This document shows, piece by piece, positions 14,178 to 26,240 of a stretch of DNA of 64,000 bases (position 1 is its first letter; the number at the start of each line of letters is the position of its first letter). The position numbers and the translations under genes were made by a program. Below the pieces are notes generated by a model that made no database searches, was not told the DNA's origin, and was given only the letters and a program-made list of their open reading frames with translations. The DNA comes from Epinephelus fuscoguttatus. Its lineage: Eukaryota; Chordata; Actinopteri; Perciformes; Serranidae. The stretch spans positions 31,945,339-32,009,338 of the forward strand of contig NC_064757.1 of the NCBI RefSeq assembly GCF_011397635.1, in the 5' to 3' direction.

Positions 14178-14208
<31 letters not shown>

Positions 14209-17200
14209 CAACCTAAAATAAACGTAATGAAAAACATATGTATACAAATAAGAAAGTACAATCATAATAAACACATTATAAAAGTCCAGGAAAAACTTAT
14301 TTAGATAGGTGAGTTTTTAGTTGTAACGTAAAATAAAATGTAGTTTCGTACAAATTACCCCCATATTAATTGGTAGTGTCTTCGCACAATGGGTCAGCTC
14401 TCAAATTTGTCTCTCTGTGTAGATTTAAAGTACAGGCAAACATACAAAATTAAAGTTTACGATTTAAAAAAAAATTAAATTGATCTCTTAATTTTTGCAG
14501 TAGTTTAGTTTAAAGAAAACACACCATCAACAACTGCTTAATGTCCTGGCTTTTTCCTAAAAATTCAGTTAATTGAAGTGGCACTTACTATGTGTGCTTT
14601 CTCAGAACAACGTCTGTTTTCCTTAAAATAAGTGCCAAATTACATTTCTTTCCAGGCAATGTTTTAGAAAATTGTTAAGAAACTAAAGGAGCCTTACAAG
14701 AGCAGTGTGCATGATTCAGGGGGCAGAAATGGAATATAATAATAATTATTATTATGTTTTCATTATATATAATTACATGAAACTAAGAATCATGTTTTCA
14801 GTAGTTTAGAATTAGCTGTTTACATATACAGAGGAAATGGGTTCTGTTGCACCACCATGTTTCTATAGTAGCCCAGAATGGACAAACCAAACAAAGACTG
14901 GCTTTAGAGAGGGCCTCTTACTTTTTACATTGAAGAGGCAGCTTGAATTTGGTGGCTAAAATGCACCCAAAGGCCACTGTAGGTTACTGCAACCTCACCA
15001 TTGGATGACCCTAAATCCTACACACTGATCTAGGTCATCTTACCCTATTTTATTCATATTAAACTTCCATTTAATACGAAATAATATATGAAATTGATAA
15101 ACAATTGAAGTTGTCGTCAAGGTAAGTCACTGGGAATATGCTCTAATGTTTATTGTTAAGCAGTCTATCTTTAATCTAAAATTTTGGCTGTCAAAACAGC
15201 TGCAAAATGTATGCCGACACTTAAGACTTTCAGTCTTCAAGAGCAGCAATGTGCACACCACTCCCTCTCGCACTATGTATGTACATATATATATATATAT
15301 ATATAGTATATAGTATATATCTATGTACTGTAGTTTCATCAAAAAAAAACATCTCTGAAGATGAATACTTTGAAGTTCTATCCTGATCCACAAGATGGCA
15401 ATAGATACTAAAGAAAGGTAGAGGATGATTAAATGTTCAACACTGTAATCCATGCTCGTTCTAACTAAATGTTTTATGTCCTCATCTAATCTAATCTAAT
15501 CTAATTTAGTAGATTAGATCTACTAAATCTAATTAATCTAATTCTAATCTAATCTCTAATTTAATAGACCATTAATTTGTTTAGGGGCCCATTGTTACCT
15601 TCACATCAACATTTATTACATTTCAACCATTATTCATTTATTGTTTGACAGTGAGTTTATGCTTCATTCATTTTTAAATAGATTATTCATTTGCTATTAC
15701 AATGTGCTGATGTAAATATAGATTATGCTACGCATTAAAACGTATTGATTTACACTTTAAATAAATGATGACAACCTGTAGCCTCTGTTTAGTTAATTTA
15801 CGGTAATGTAGCCGGTTGTTTATAATGGTAAACAAAATCTCAAGATCAATACGATTTTAAGTGGAAGCCCTTTAAATGTGTTTTAATTTTGATGATACTT
15901 TTAGTGGCAAGTGTTAACTGTTGTTTCTCCACCAATCAGTCAGTGTGATTTTCTTAAGTTTGTGTCTCAAATTGCAACTTCCTTTCTTAGCTTGTTCATT
16001 GTGGTTTGCCTTTAGATGTGGTCGGACAACATGTTATACAACATTACAGCACACTGAACCCTTTAATAACACGAGCATCATATTGGTTTAACCATGACAT
16101 GTAAATTCAAATTCACCTTAACTGTTTAAGAACTAAACCTTGTTGTTGATACATTTTAGCAGCAGTGAAGGCATCAAGTTCAAACCAGGAATCCTGTCTG
16201 CTCTTCAATTTGTCTTAATTTAATCTAGAAAGTGAAACAGCAATAACTTTTTTCTTGATTGCTCTTAAATGGCCTGTTTCTCTCACTATAGACTGTAACT
16301 TCTTTTATAATTTTTCTGTTATATATTGAATGTTCCTTGAAAAAATTCTCCTATTTATTAAGTTAAATAAACCATTTAAAAAACAGATTATCTGAAAAAA
16401 ATGCATTGTTGCGAAGCTGAAAATTAGGCTGTTTTTCTTAGCTCATGAAACGTTGATGTTTTTGAGACATGGTTTTTACAGAACAGTGAGGTTATGCTAA
16501 TTAGGCAGATGATGAGACCAGAGTTACTGTTAAGAAAAGACTGATATGTGTCTGCTGTTTTAAGCTTTTGGTTTCACTTGAGGTGTTAACACATTTGGTA
16601 TTAAAATATCATCACCTTGCACTGGTTATAGACTAAAACCGAAAGACTGAATCAGCAGATATACTTCTGTCTCTTTTTTTCCATGTACAGTACAGGCCAA
16701 AAGTTTGGACACACCTTCTCATTCAATGTGTTTTCTTTATTTTCATGACTATTTACATTGTAGATTCTCACTGAAGGCATCAAAACTATGAATGAACACA
16801 TGTGGAGTTATGTACTTAACAAAAAAAGGTGAAATAACTGAAAACATGTTTTATATTCTAGTTTCTTCAAAATAGCCACCCTTTGCTCTGATTACTGCTT
16901 TGCACACTCTTGGCATTCTCTCCATGAGCTTCAAGAGGTAGTCACCTGAAATGGTTTTCCAACAGTCTTGAAGGAGTTCCCAGAGGTGTTTAGCACTTGT
17001 TGGCCCCTTTGCCTTCACTCTGCGGTCCAGCTCACCCCAAACCATCTCGATTGGGTTCAGGTCCGGTGACTGTGGAGGCCAGGTCATCTGCCGCAGCACT
17101 CCATCACTCTCCTTCTTGGTCAAATAGCCCTTACACAGCCTGGAGGTGTGTTTGGGGTCATTGTCCTGTTGAAAAATAAATGATCGTCCGACTAAACGCA

Positions 17201-20011
17201 AACCGGATGGGATGGCATGTCGCTGCAGGATGCTGTGGTAGCCATGCTGGTTCAGTGTGCCTTCAATTTTGAATAAATCCCCAACAGTGTCACCAGCAAA
17301 ACACCCCCACACCATCACACCTCCTCCTCCATGCTTCACAGTGGGAACCAGGCATGTGGAATCCATCCGTTCACCTTTTCTGCGTCTCACAAAGACACGG
17401 CGGTTGGAACCAAAGATCTCAAATTTGGACTCATCAGACCAAAGCACAGATTTCCACTGGTCTAATGTCCATTGCTTGTGTTTCTTGGCCCAAACAAATC
17501 TCTTCTGCTTGTTGCCTCTCCTTAGCAGTGGTTTCCTAGCAGCTATTTGACCATGAAGGCCTGATTCGCGCGTCTCCTCTTAACAGTTGTTCTAGAGATG
17601 GGTCTGCTGCTAGAACTTTGTGTGGCATTCATCTGGTCTCTGATCTGAGCTGCTGTTAACTTGCGATTTCTGAGGCTGGTGACTCGGATGAACTTATCCT
17701 CAGAAGCAGAGGTGACTCTTGGTCTTCCTTTCCTGGGTCGGTCCTCATGTGTGCCAGTTTCGTTGTAGCGCTTGATGGTTTTTGCGACTCCACTTGGGGA
17801 CACATTTAAAGTTTTTGCAATTTTCCGGACTGACTGACCTTCATTTCTTAAAGTAATGATGGCCACTCGTTTTTCTTTAGTTAGCTGATTGGTTCTTGCC
17901 ATAATATGAATTTTAACAGTTGTCCAATAGGGCTGTCGGCTGTGTATTAACCTGACTTCTGCACAACACAACTGATGGTCCCAACCCCATTGATAAAGCA
18001 AGAAATTCCACTAATTAACCCTGATAAGGCACACCTGTGAAGTGGAAACCATTTCAGGTGACTACCTCTTGAAGCTCATGGAGAGAATGCCAAGAGTGTG
18101 CAAAGCAGTAATCAGAGCAAAGGGTGGCTATTTTGAAGAAACTAGAATATAAAACATGTTTTCAGTTATTTCACCTTTTTTTTGTTAAGTACATAACTCC
18201 ACATGTGTTCATTCATAGTTTTGATGCCTTCAGTGAGAATCTACAATGTAAATAGTCATGAAAATAAAGAAAACGCATTGAATGAGAAGGTGTGTCCAAA
18301 CTTTTGGCCTGTACTGTAACTCCAAGAGGGACACTTCAGATTTTCAACCAGCTATGTATCACAACAGTGTGGGTAGTATGTGTAAATGAACTGTGGTGAA
18401 CTTCCCTCCATCTTGCTCGCACTCATCTCCCTGCTCATCTCTCAGCTTAAATCAAATGGATGATGCAGTACCTGTGGACATGTTGCTACAGTGTTAGTGT
18501 GCACAAAATACAGCGTATCATGACATGATACACGTCATCTGGAGGCTTTTCGTTGGCTCTAGGGCTGTTGCTCTAACTATGCCATTATTTATGCCTGCCA
18601 CCACAAACACAAAGAGTATGGAAGCTGATCCCAAGAGTAAGCCGCTTCTCTCACTCACTCTCTATAACACAGACCAAACTGAGATCGAACAGTCAAAATT
18701 TAGGACTGCAGAACAAATATGAACCAAAATTCTGTTGCCAGTTTCAGAAACATTTTATTGCAGTGTTTGGCTGGAATACAAGAGTGAATAGGAAGTCGGC
18801 ACTATACTGTTTCCTGTATTGTAAAAACAGAGGCTAAAAAACTGAGATCAAAGTGTAAAATTAAGCATTAATTGAAATATGAACCAAGATGCCGGTCCAG
18901 AGTTGCCTATTTCTCATCTGAAATGTTTTTAGAAACATATATTAGCTGTGATTCGAGATTACTTGTTATCAGCCAGACGTCATATTGTTACCTGCAGAAA
19001 AATGTCTAATCTGCATTGGAGGTGAGTTCTATTTGTACTAGGAAATCATGATATCCTAGTTCCCAGTCAGAAATCTCAACTGGAACGCCCCCCTGAAGTC
19101 AGATTTCTAACTCAGAAAGTCGCCAACCCTGGCCTTAAAATCCAATATGGCTTCTATCTTAATTGTCTCTTGCTAAAACATTCATACACACAGTCCTGTC
19201 CAACTTTTATCACTGTTGCTACAGTGTTTGTATGCACAAAATACAGCGTGATGCTTTGGTATCGACTGGTATTGGTAATAACATTTTGGTTTTTCCCACT
19301 TGTACTGGAAAGCGATCACCTTGGGTGTGACGTCATTCCCAGCTCCGACCTCTGACTTCTGAGGTAAATGGAGCAGTGTATGCCACTCAGCAGTGGGAGA
19401 ATTTATTGGTCCGGTACAGCACAATGCATTCTGGTAGTTGTAGGTTTTCTACCTCTTGAGCAACGCAAATGCCACTGCCCTTTTTCCTCTGTTTTCTCAT
19501 TTCTCATTCTTTTGTCATGAAGCAACAATTTCTAAAGAATTTGCATCTTTCTGCTGCACACATAGCCCAGTTTTATGAAAAGACCATCTTTCCAGCAGGG
19601 AAATACTTCTTTAAACACCTTAAATATCAGCAGATCTGGTTACCTAGGTCACCTTCTGTAGAAACATGAAACACTTAACTTCCCTGCAGAGGAATTTTCC
19701 CTGGAAACATCTACCCACTACTGAATGTTTACTGAATTGTTTCTGGATTATGTTGCCTAAAACCGGTTCAAGTATATTTCTGATCAGCTACTGACATTGG
19801 CAGCACTATATTGAAAAATAAAAGAGGGAAACATTTAGACTGTAATCCGTTGAATATTTTTGAGAGAGAACAATCTAAGTGAAAAACAAAACTGACACTT
19901 ATTTATGTGAAAATGGTTAAAAACTCTGTTCCTCTCTGTCTGCAGCTGAGACGTATGCAGCAGATGATTGCTCAGATGCAGGCACAGATGAAGATGAAAG
20001 CAGACGAGTGA
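11250..20011 (+). CDS. sept2: SEPT2-subgroup septin, 3' part (last five coding exons)
   Basis: Septins are GTP-binding proteins that assemble into hetero-oligomeric filaments at membranes and on actin. Coding exons: 11,250-11,351; 11,563-11,708; 11,876-11,959; 12,050-12,107; 19,946-20,011 (stop TGA). All have AG/GT borders and join in one frame (456 nt, 151 codons plus stop). They cover the end of the GTPase domain after the AKAD motif ('[14 protein letters not shown]', '[11 protein letters not shown]') and the septin-unique element ('[20 protein letters not shown]'). Then comes a SEPT2-type tail ('[18 protein letters not shown]', '[17 protein letters not shown]') that ends after a single short coiled coil, close to mammalian SEPT2. 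The P-loop exons are not in the window, so the gene is partial because of the window edge, not by mutation. The last intron is 7.8 kb and carries a Tc1 element. A fish sept2-like paralogue (sept15) cannot be excluded. Confidence 0.85.
14178..14207. repeat. (AAT)n microsatellite
   Basis: About 10 units of AAT in the last sept2 intron. Confidence 0.9.
15484..15560. repeat. TCTAA tandem repeat with internal palindrome
   Basis: Tandem TCTAA units on both sides of 'TTTAGTAGATTAGATCTACT', which is a near-perfect palindrome, so the tract can fold back on itself. Confidence 0.8.
16688..18316 (-). mobile_element. Tc1/mariner transposon, full length, long inverted repeats
   Basis: A complete 1,629-bp element bounded by TA target duplications (16,686-16,687 and 18,317-18,318). 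Its ends read CAGTACAGGCC...GGCCTGTACTG. The terminal inverted repeats are about 270 bp (16,688-16,957 and 18,046-18,316) and nearly identical; differences seen include one extra T in the run at about 18,175-18,183 and an A/G change near position 18,275. The left repeat contains the C-terminal coding end of the transposase, so that part of the gene is copied in the right repeat. It lies in the last intron of the septin gene, antisense to it. Confidence 0.95.
16851..17902 (-). pseudogene. Tc1 transposase with one frameshift
   Basis: A DD34E-type transposase that cuts and pastes the element at TA sites. The ATG at 17,902 opens an N-terminal paired-like helix-turn-helix region ([12 protein letters not shown], '[14 protein letters not shown]', GRPR AT-hook-like motif). 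Near 17,570-17,572 one base appears to be missing: the first frame then stops at 17,543, while the second frame continues without a gap from there to the stop at 16,851. The catalytic residues are visible in the second frame: D in 'LWSDESKF', D in '[11 protein letters not shown]' and E in '[14 protein letters not shown]'. No other stop was seen. One recent inactivating indel, or a sequencing error, is the only obvious defect. Confidence 0.9.
18319..19945. repeat. sept2 last intron, 3' part: composite of fish repeats
   Basis: Contains two copies of a roughly 35-nt segment ('TTGCTACAGTGTT(A/T)GT', then 'GCACAAAATACAGCGT') at 18,482-18,517 and 19,213-19,250. Two related 'ATGAACCAA(A/G)AT' segments lie at 18,718 and 18,879. 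A 'TAGTTCCCAGTCAGAAATCTC / CCGACCTCTGACTTCTGAGG' type sequence at 19,055-19,365 resembles common fish dispersed repeats. No exon seen before the acceptor at 19,945. Confidence 0.5.
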
Positions 20012-20053
20012 ACGAGCATGAGCAGAAGGGAGACATGGTGATCTCAACCTCCC

Positions 20054-20056
<3 letters not shown>

Positions 20057-20090
<34 letters not shown>
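20057..20090. repeat. (CA)n microsatellite in sept2 3' UTR
   Basis: 17 uninterrupted CA units, followed by shorter CA runs to 20,115. Confidence 0.95.
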
Positions 20091-20092
<2 letters not shown>

Positions 20093-21382
20093 CACACACG
20101 CAGGTACACACACACCTGGTCCTCCTTTGAATCCATCCCTGCCTTCTGCCATGCCACAGATCCACCAGGAGTCCAGGTATCCAGGATCTCATCATCTTTA
20201 TCTGCACACCATCACTTCTTCTTCCCTTCAAATATCCATCCATCAGCTGTTCAGGAGCTTCTTGAACTTATTGTCAAGACTTCACTTAAATCCACATATT
20301 GTCTTATTACGTGTGTTAGAGTTTGCTAAATTTGACTGGGCAAAATTTTTAAAAACGTGAACCCAATAAACATATAATACTGGATCATTATCATAGATCT
20401 ATCTGTTATTTAGACTTTGATCTTAATTATGACTCCACGGAGCTGCAAGTGACAATGGTACGAAGAGGTTTGCCATCACACTATGATGTTTACAAAATTA
20501 TATGTATGAGTTATGCATTTTGCTCAAGTCCGAGCTTCAGATGGCACCATCCTCCATTTATTCTGCTAACTTAAAAGTAAAAAAAAAACAAAAAAAAAAC
20601 CAGTTTGCTTCTCATGTTTTCTTTTAGCTTATGAATATTTCAGTAGCCCATCATTTTTACCTCTGGATGGTTCAGTGCCTTCACTCTGATGATGCAAAAC
20701 TACATATTACTACACTGAAAGGTTAAGTGTGGTTTTAAATGAGGTAAATTGTCCATGCTGAGAATAATGAATGCTCTTGTATCTGGTTTTCCAGTCAACA
20801 TATTTGTCCTTGATTGTGTTAGACTACAAACCTTACTTCCAACACTACGAACATAATTTTAGGTGTTTATTTGGCTCATAGGGTGGAAGCTACTATATGC
20901 AAGTAATCAAACTAATACTACTTTATATAAAGAGAAACAACACAACTTTAGGATTATGTTACAGCTGAATAAAGTGCCATGTTCGTAATACCTTTGCATT
21001 TATCATCAAGAGCTGCATGATCTTTATTGTCAGTGTCAAACTACAACTACAGACTGAAACAAAATTACACTATACAGTAACTTAATATGTGTCAGTGATG
21101 TCATTTAATATGTGAAATGGTCTGTCTGTGTGTTACATGTGCAGTCTTTTACTATACTGTATTTTGGACTTTCCCATTTAAAAATCAGATTCTTTAATAT
21201 TTAACTGTTATATGTGTAAACACCCTCCAGCCTTCTGTTTAGCAGTGCCATCTAACTGTCACTGATGTGCTACTGGCATTATTCTGTTTTTTCTGTCTTT
21301 TGCTCTTGTATACAGATCTCTCTGTTGAACTCACTAATGTCGGTTAAGACTTGTTTTTAGACATGAACTTTTTTCTATCTGG

Positions 21383-21388
21383 AATAAA
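21383..21388 (+). terminator. Polyadenylation signal AATAAA (sept2)
   Basis: Canonical hexamer within 'GGAATAAAATTTGTTTAGAG', 1.37 kb after the septin stop codon. Confidence 0.6.
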
Positions 21389-21494
21389 ATTTGTTTAGAG
21401 AAAAAAAAAACTTGTGAATTCTGGGCTCACTTTTGAATGACTAACATGTTTAGTTGTTATTAGTCAACACTGGAGATTCAGTCAGAAAGAAAAC

Positions 21495-22340
21495 AATGTA
21501 TGTCTCCTCTGACTTTAAAGGGAACCTTCAGTATTGTTTAAACTGGATCCTGTTTCCATATTTTAAAGGAGACAACAGTTTTTGGAATTGGTCCAGTATG
21601 TGGACAGAGCGCAGCAGCGGCGCGGTGAAACAGGTTGTAATGTAATACCTACGAGCAATTGTACCGTCAATATTTGTCAACAAAAAGTGCTTGTTTTGCC
21701 ATTAACAGGCTCCGATTGCTATTGTAAGTATCTGACAGCATTATGGAAAAGACCCTATAGAGAAATTAGATGTTTTACTTTACCTTTCACTGATCTTTTT
21801 GTTAGTGTGATGAAGTCTCACTCAAGGAGAAGTCTCACTCTTAAATCTCAAGAGAGGTGACTTGTTGCTGGAAAGACAATGGTGGAAAGGTTAGTGACAG
21901 TTGGAAAGAGGAGAGCTGGGAAGAGTTATTTCTGTTAGAATACAAAAAGCGTAGCTTAATGTTATGTGAAAGATTTTCAGTGTCATGGCTGAATATTCAG
22001 CTGATTTCAACACTGGAAAAGTCCACAAGATTTCAGAATGAGACTTAGCCTTGAGCAAGACTTGGTTACACACAAGAAACAGACCAGTACAAGGAAAGGC
22101 CAAGAAAAACATTAATTTCTTTGTAGGGTCCTTTCTGTAATGATTTTAGACACGTAGAATAACAGTCTGAGCCTGTCAGTGGAAAAAAAACAAGCACTTT
22201 CAATGGACCTAAGCTGACGATGCAAAGTGAGTGGCCTGTAGAGAATACATTGCAGCAGGTCTGCCCCTAAGGTTGCAGCGGTCTCTCTCAATACTGGACC
22301 AGTTTCAGAATTAGTAGTCTCCATTTATCACTTCCACACA
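21495..22340. repeat. Fold-back repeat pair between sept2 and sept5
   Basis: The segment 21,510-21,760 on the plus strand aligns by eye with the reverse complement of 22,125-22,330. Shared blocks include 'GGTCCAGTAT', 'AAAGTGCTTGTTTT', 'ACAGGCTC(C/A)GA', 'CATTA(T/C)' and 'GACCCTA'. The two arms, separated by about 370 bp, form an imperfect inverted repeat. It resembles a common fish dispersed repeat; the family is not named. Confidence 0.7.
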
Positions 22341-22344
22341 AAAA

Positions 22345-23256
22345 TGTAGGAAAATAGGGTCGATCCATCCTTACATTTTTATCTGCTTATCCGGGCCGTG
22401 GGGGTAGCAGGCCAAGCAAAGCACCCCAGACGTCCCTCTTCCAGCAGAGAACCATGGCCTCTGATTTGGAGATGCTGACTCTCATCCTGATTGCTTCACA
22501 CTCGGCTGCAAACTACCCCAGTGCATGCTGGAGGTCACAGTGTGATGAAGCCAACAGAACCACATCATCTGCGAAAAGCAGAGACACAATTCTTAGGTCC
22601 CCAAACTGGACCCTTTCCTCCCCCCAGCTGCACCTCGAGATACTGTCAAAAAAATCACAAAGAGGATCGGTGACAAGGGACAACCCTGGCGGAGGCCAAC
22701 ACCCACTGAGAACGTGTTTGACTTTATGTCTAGTAGCGGTTGCACCCCGGTACCCCATAATCCTGCAGTACCCCCCACAGGACTCCCCAAGAGACACAAG
22801 TCATAAGCCTTCTCCAAGTCCACAAAACACATGTAGACTGAATGAGCTAACTCCCACAACCCCTCCAGCAGCCTTGCAAGGGTAAAGAGCACTCTTCCAT
22901 GGCCAAGACGGAATCAGTATTGCTCCTCCTAAATCCAAGTTTCGACAATCAGTTGGAGCCTCCTTTCTAAGCACCCTGGAGTAAACTTTTCCTGGGAGGC
23001 TAAGCAGTCTGATACCCCGATAGTTGGAGCACACCCTCCGGACACTGAAAAGGTATGTCAGCCAAGACAGCCCAACAATGTCCAGAGCCTTCAGCATTTC
23101 AAGGTGAATCTCACCCACAGCATGCGCCTTGTGGCTGTGGAGCTTTCTGAGTACCTCAGCGACTTCTGCCAGGGATTTGGGTCCTGGTTGAAAAATCTGA
23201 AGTTTCCCTTTAATATGATCCTCGCTGATGTATTTTTTTTTATATATACTTAACAT
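22345..23256 (-). pseudogene. Decayed LINE reverse transcriptase (Rex3/RTE-like)
   Basis: On the minus strand, three overlapping frames carry ordered reverse-transcriptase motifs: 'NYRGIRLLSLPGKVYSRVL' (about 23,000), 'VYMCFVDLEKAYD' (about 22,820), 'VGLRQGCPLSPILFV' (about 22,680) and the catalytic 'LLFADDVVLLASS' (about 22,560). Stop codons and frameshifts separate them, and the 5' part is absent. The 3' end reads 'GGATAAGCAGATAAAAATG' and then 'AAGGATGGATCG' near 22,355-22,400, which fits the GATG-type tail known for fish Rex3. Nearest clade is therefore RTE/Rex3, but family assignment is by memory of motifs only. Confidence 0.8.
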
Positions 23257-23829
23257 TCAGAAAATTTGGTTGAATAAGTATTTATAACTTGGTTGTTCAC
23301 ATCGGGGAAACACTTAAGACTGAGTTTGAACTTAAAATTCAGTGAATTAGTTCAAGAAACCTTGTACAAGCCTTGACTTGACTCCAGGCTTTGTCTTAGC
23401 TGCTTCAAGTGAGGAGATGTCAAAGATGTTTTTCAGTCTCGTTGAGGAGTTGTGGCCCTATCTCATCAGCAGGCCACAATAAAAACCCTTAAATACTGTG
23501 AGCTATGGCAAAAGTCTTTAGGGTGTTATAAAGTAAAATAGTAACAATTGGCAAAGGTAACTTTGAAGCTGGAGAAAGGTAAGTAACTGTTTGTGTCACA
23601 TTCTTTTTTTATAGCAGGTGTTGACCTATGATTGTTGGCAAAATAATTGATATTAATGTTAGTATTGAGACTTATTTTCAATGATTTATCTTTGAAACAA
23701 ATAAGCACTGCCAGCTTTTTTGGCTGCTATTTCTTACTTGATACTGTGTCAAATAAACTCATTTTAGTGTTTGGACCCTAACCCCCTCGTGGCATCCCTG
23801 TAGGACCCCTTGCTTGTATGAAACTCTAG

Positions 23830-23985
23830 TGTGACTGGCTGAGTGTGTGTGGAGGAGGAGGAGGGGCTTTCATCTGTCAGCTCTGCCCGCCCTCCTGCTG
23901 TCTGTCCGGGGTTTGGAGGCGAGGCGAGGGGCCGCTTTCTGTGAGCCGTCGCTTCGGTGAAAATCGAGGGAGGAGAGCGGTCAAC
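23830..23985 (+). promoter_or_regulatory. sept5: sept5 upstream promoter / 5' UTR (isoform a)
   Basis: Locally GC- and CpG-richer stretch (for example 'GGCGAGGCGAGGGGCCGC', 'GAGCCGTCGCTTCGG') directly before the ATG at 23,986, in an otherwise AT-rich region. No TATA box is visible. This suits a CpG-type promoter and 5' UTR. The transcription start cannot be placed from sequence alone. Confidence 0.5.
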
Positions 23986-26183
23986 ATGACGAGCAACATC
24001 AGGTACAAAAGCCGGATCCCGGTGAAAACAGGTGAGCTCGGTTTCAGCATTTCAATCACAGACAAGTGTTTTATTGAGAATCAATAACTGCTTCATGTTT
24101 CTGTTTCCCTGGGCGTCGCTCTGCATCCCTGCACCTGCGCTTCCTCCTCATCCATCCTGTTACGGCCATCAGAGGATAGCATAGAGGTAAGAGACATCAT
24201 TTTTATCTATTTATTTTCGGGGTTTTTTTTTAGTGATGTTGAGAATGCATTTTCAGTAGATGCGTTTTCAGATTATAGCCTCGCATTGGACGGTGTCCAT
24301 TGCATCATCAGCAGCAGCAATATTTACGTTTCAGATCGCACATTTTGGATTTTTTCCCGATGTGCTCGTTTCAGTTTTATATACGTAAGATGCTCTTAGG
24401 GCAGCCATGCCATCACAGGCTGAGCTGTGATCAGCAGACTGACAGGCGATGGGGGGTTAGGTTTCATTTTTAGAAGCATATGTGGAGCAGGCCGGCGTCA
24501 CAAGAGGCGAGCTGCCAACATGGTACCCAAAAGGCAGCATCCATCCTCTCCATCCTCCCCTCTCCTCACCAGATTTATTAGTTATTACCGTGCATTAAGT
24601 CCACCGATGGGCTGACCTAATTGTCAACGTCACATCAGCACGACTTGCGATTACAGTGGCTGCTGCTGGCTGCCTTCGGTGAACCCTTCCCGACCATTGT
24701 TCAGCTCAGAAACACAGCTGCCACATGAGCCTGCAGGGGAGGTCGCATCTCTGCTGACCCTGGGCCTTTCTCCTCCTCCCCCTCCCTCTCTTCCTCTTGG
24801 CATATAGTGTCTGATGACAGCAGAGGAGTATTTGCACGTGCTGAGTGTGCAGGATGATTCAGCAAACCTGAATGTGAATGGATTTAAAATAGTGTCCATC
24901 AACAGCATGATTCATGTGAGTGTGAGACACCAAAAGTCTAGATATCTGAGAAATAAGAGATGAAAAAGAGGAGAATAATTTAGAATCTAGTCATACCAGT
25001 AACCTTAAAGCTGAAAATGCCTCAATAGGCATTGTAAATACTCATCAACATAACACCCATGGCATGTTTTATGTCTATACTGCACAATCATTTATTCTAC
25101 AGCAGCTAGTTTATTAGATACACCGAACTAGAAGTAACACAGTCTAATACAACAACCCTGCAATAAATCCTGCATTACTGAAGGCTATAATGTTGCATTA
25201 AACTGAGAGGTGATGTTAAGTTAACTCTTGTTTATATCCTCCTGAAACTCTGCGTCCTCCTCCTTGGGTTTACTTAACCTTATACTTAATTCTACTTAAC
25301 TTAAACCTGTTGTCCTCATCTAGTGTTAGAGCACAATATACTACTCCATGTAAAATTAAGATGGCAGCCATTTCTGCCAAGTCAATCTGCAGCCGATCCC
25401 GACACAAACGTGGACAAAATTTGATCATACTGTTGAGCAACTTAAGTCATACTTCAGGCAAGAATGAGAAAGAATTTTACTTTCAAAACTTCAAAACATG
25501 CTCCTGTTCCAACTTTTTTTGGAAAGGGTCTCAGACATCTGATTTACAGTGAGTGTATATTTACAAAAAACAATAAAGTTTATCAGTTTGGACATTAGAT
25601 ATCATTCTGAAAGCGCCCAGTAGCTCACCTGGTAGAGCAGGCCACCCATGTACTAAGGATATGTCCTTGCCACAGCAGCCGCGGGTCCTTTGCTGCATGT
25701 CATCCCCTCTCTCCCCTTTCTCTCTGAAGCTGTCCTAACAAATAAAGGCAAAAAGGCAAAAGAAATTCTAAAGAAAACTTGTCTTTGTACTGTATTCAAT
25801 TGAATATAGGTCAAAAAGGATTTCCACTACTTTCCACTGCTGGTATTATAGTCAAACATAGAAGTTATTTTACACAAAAGCATCTGTTGAATGACAGAAA
25901 TGTAGTGCTATGTTTTGCGGAGAAACTTCTAACAGTTTGGCTGCTACTTCTTGAACAATTATCTCCTCACTCTGTTGTATTAAGTATTTTCTTTGTCATA
26001 GAAATGGTTCCCATCTTTATGTTTGTTCAGTATTTAGTCTTCTCTTTGCCATTTGTCCTTCTTACTGCTGGCAGATATACTGTAAGCTGGTCAGGTTGTA
26101 GACAGATTTGCCCTCTCTCAAAAATTCACAGTTGGACCAAATCCAGTAGTTGAAATGATTGTGATCACATGGTATCACCGCTG

Positions 26184-26240
<57 letters not shown>

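Larger units (their letters stand above)
12108..16685. other. sept2 last intron, 5' part
   Basis: Intron sequence without recognised exons. It contains an (AAT)n tract at 14,178-14,207 and a TCTAA/TTAGA palindromic tract at 15,484-15,560. Open frames around 13,750-14,300 have no family resemblance. Confidence 0.6.
20012..21405 (+). other. sept2: sept2 3' UTR
   Basis: The sequence after the TGA stop contains a (CA)17 tract only 46 nt downstream of the stop (20,057-20,090), then A/T-rich sequence and a canonical AATAAA at 21,383-21,388 followed by an A-run at 21,402-21,410. The extent is inferred from this first good polyadenylation signal. Confidence 0.6.

Noticed and set aside
19835..20243. 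Two antisense frames over the last sept2 exon
   Set aside because: Their valine/cysteine runs come from the (CA)17 tract; antisense of a real exon and UTR.
25779..26153. 124-codon frame with hydrophobic stretches
   Set aside because: Lies in sept5 intron 2, starts in AT-rich DNA after a SINE, and resembles no family known to me; chance frame.
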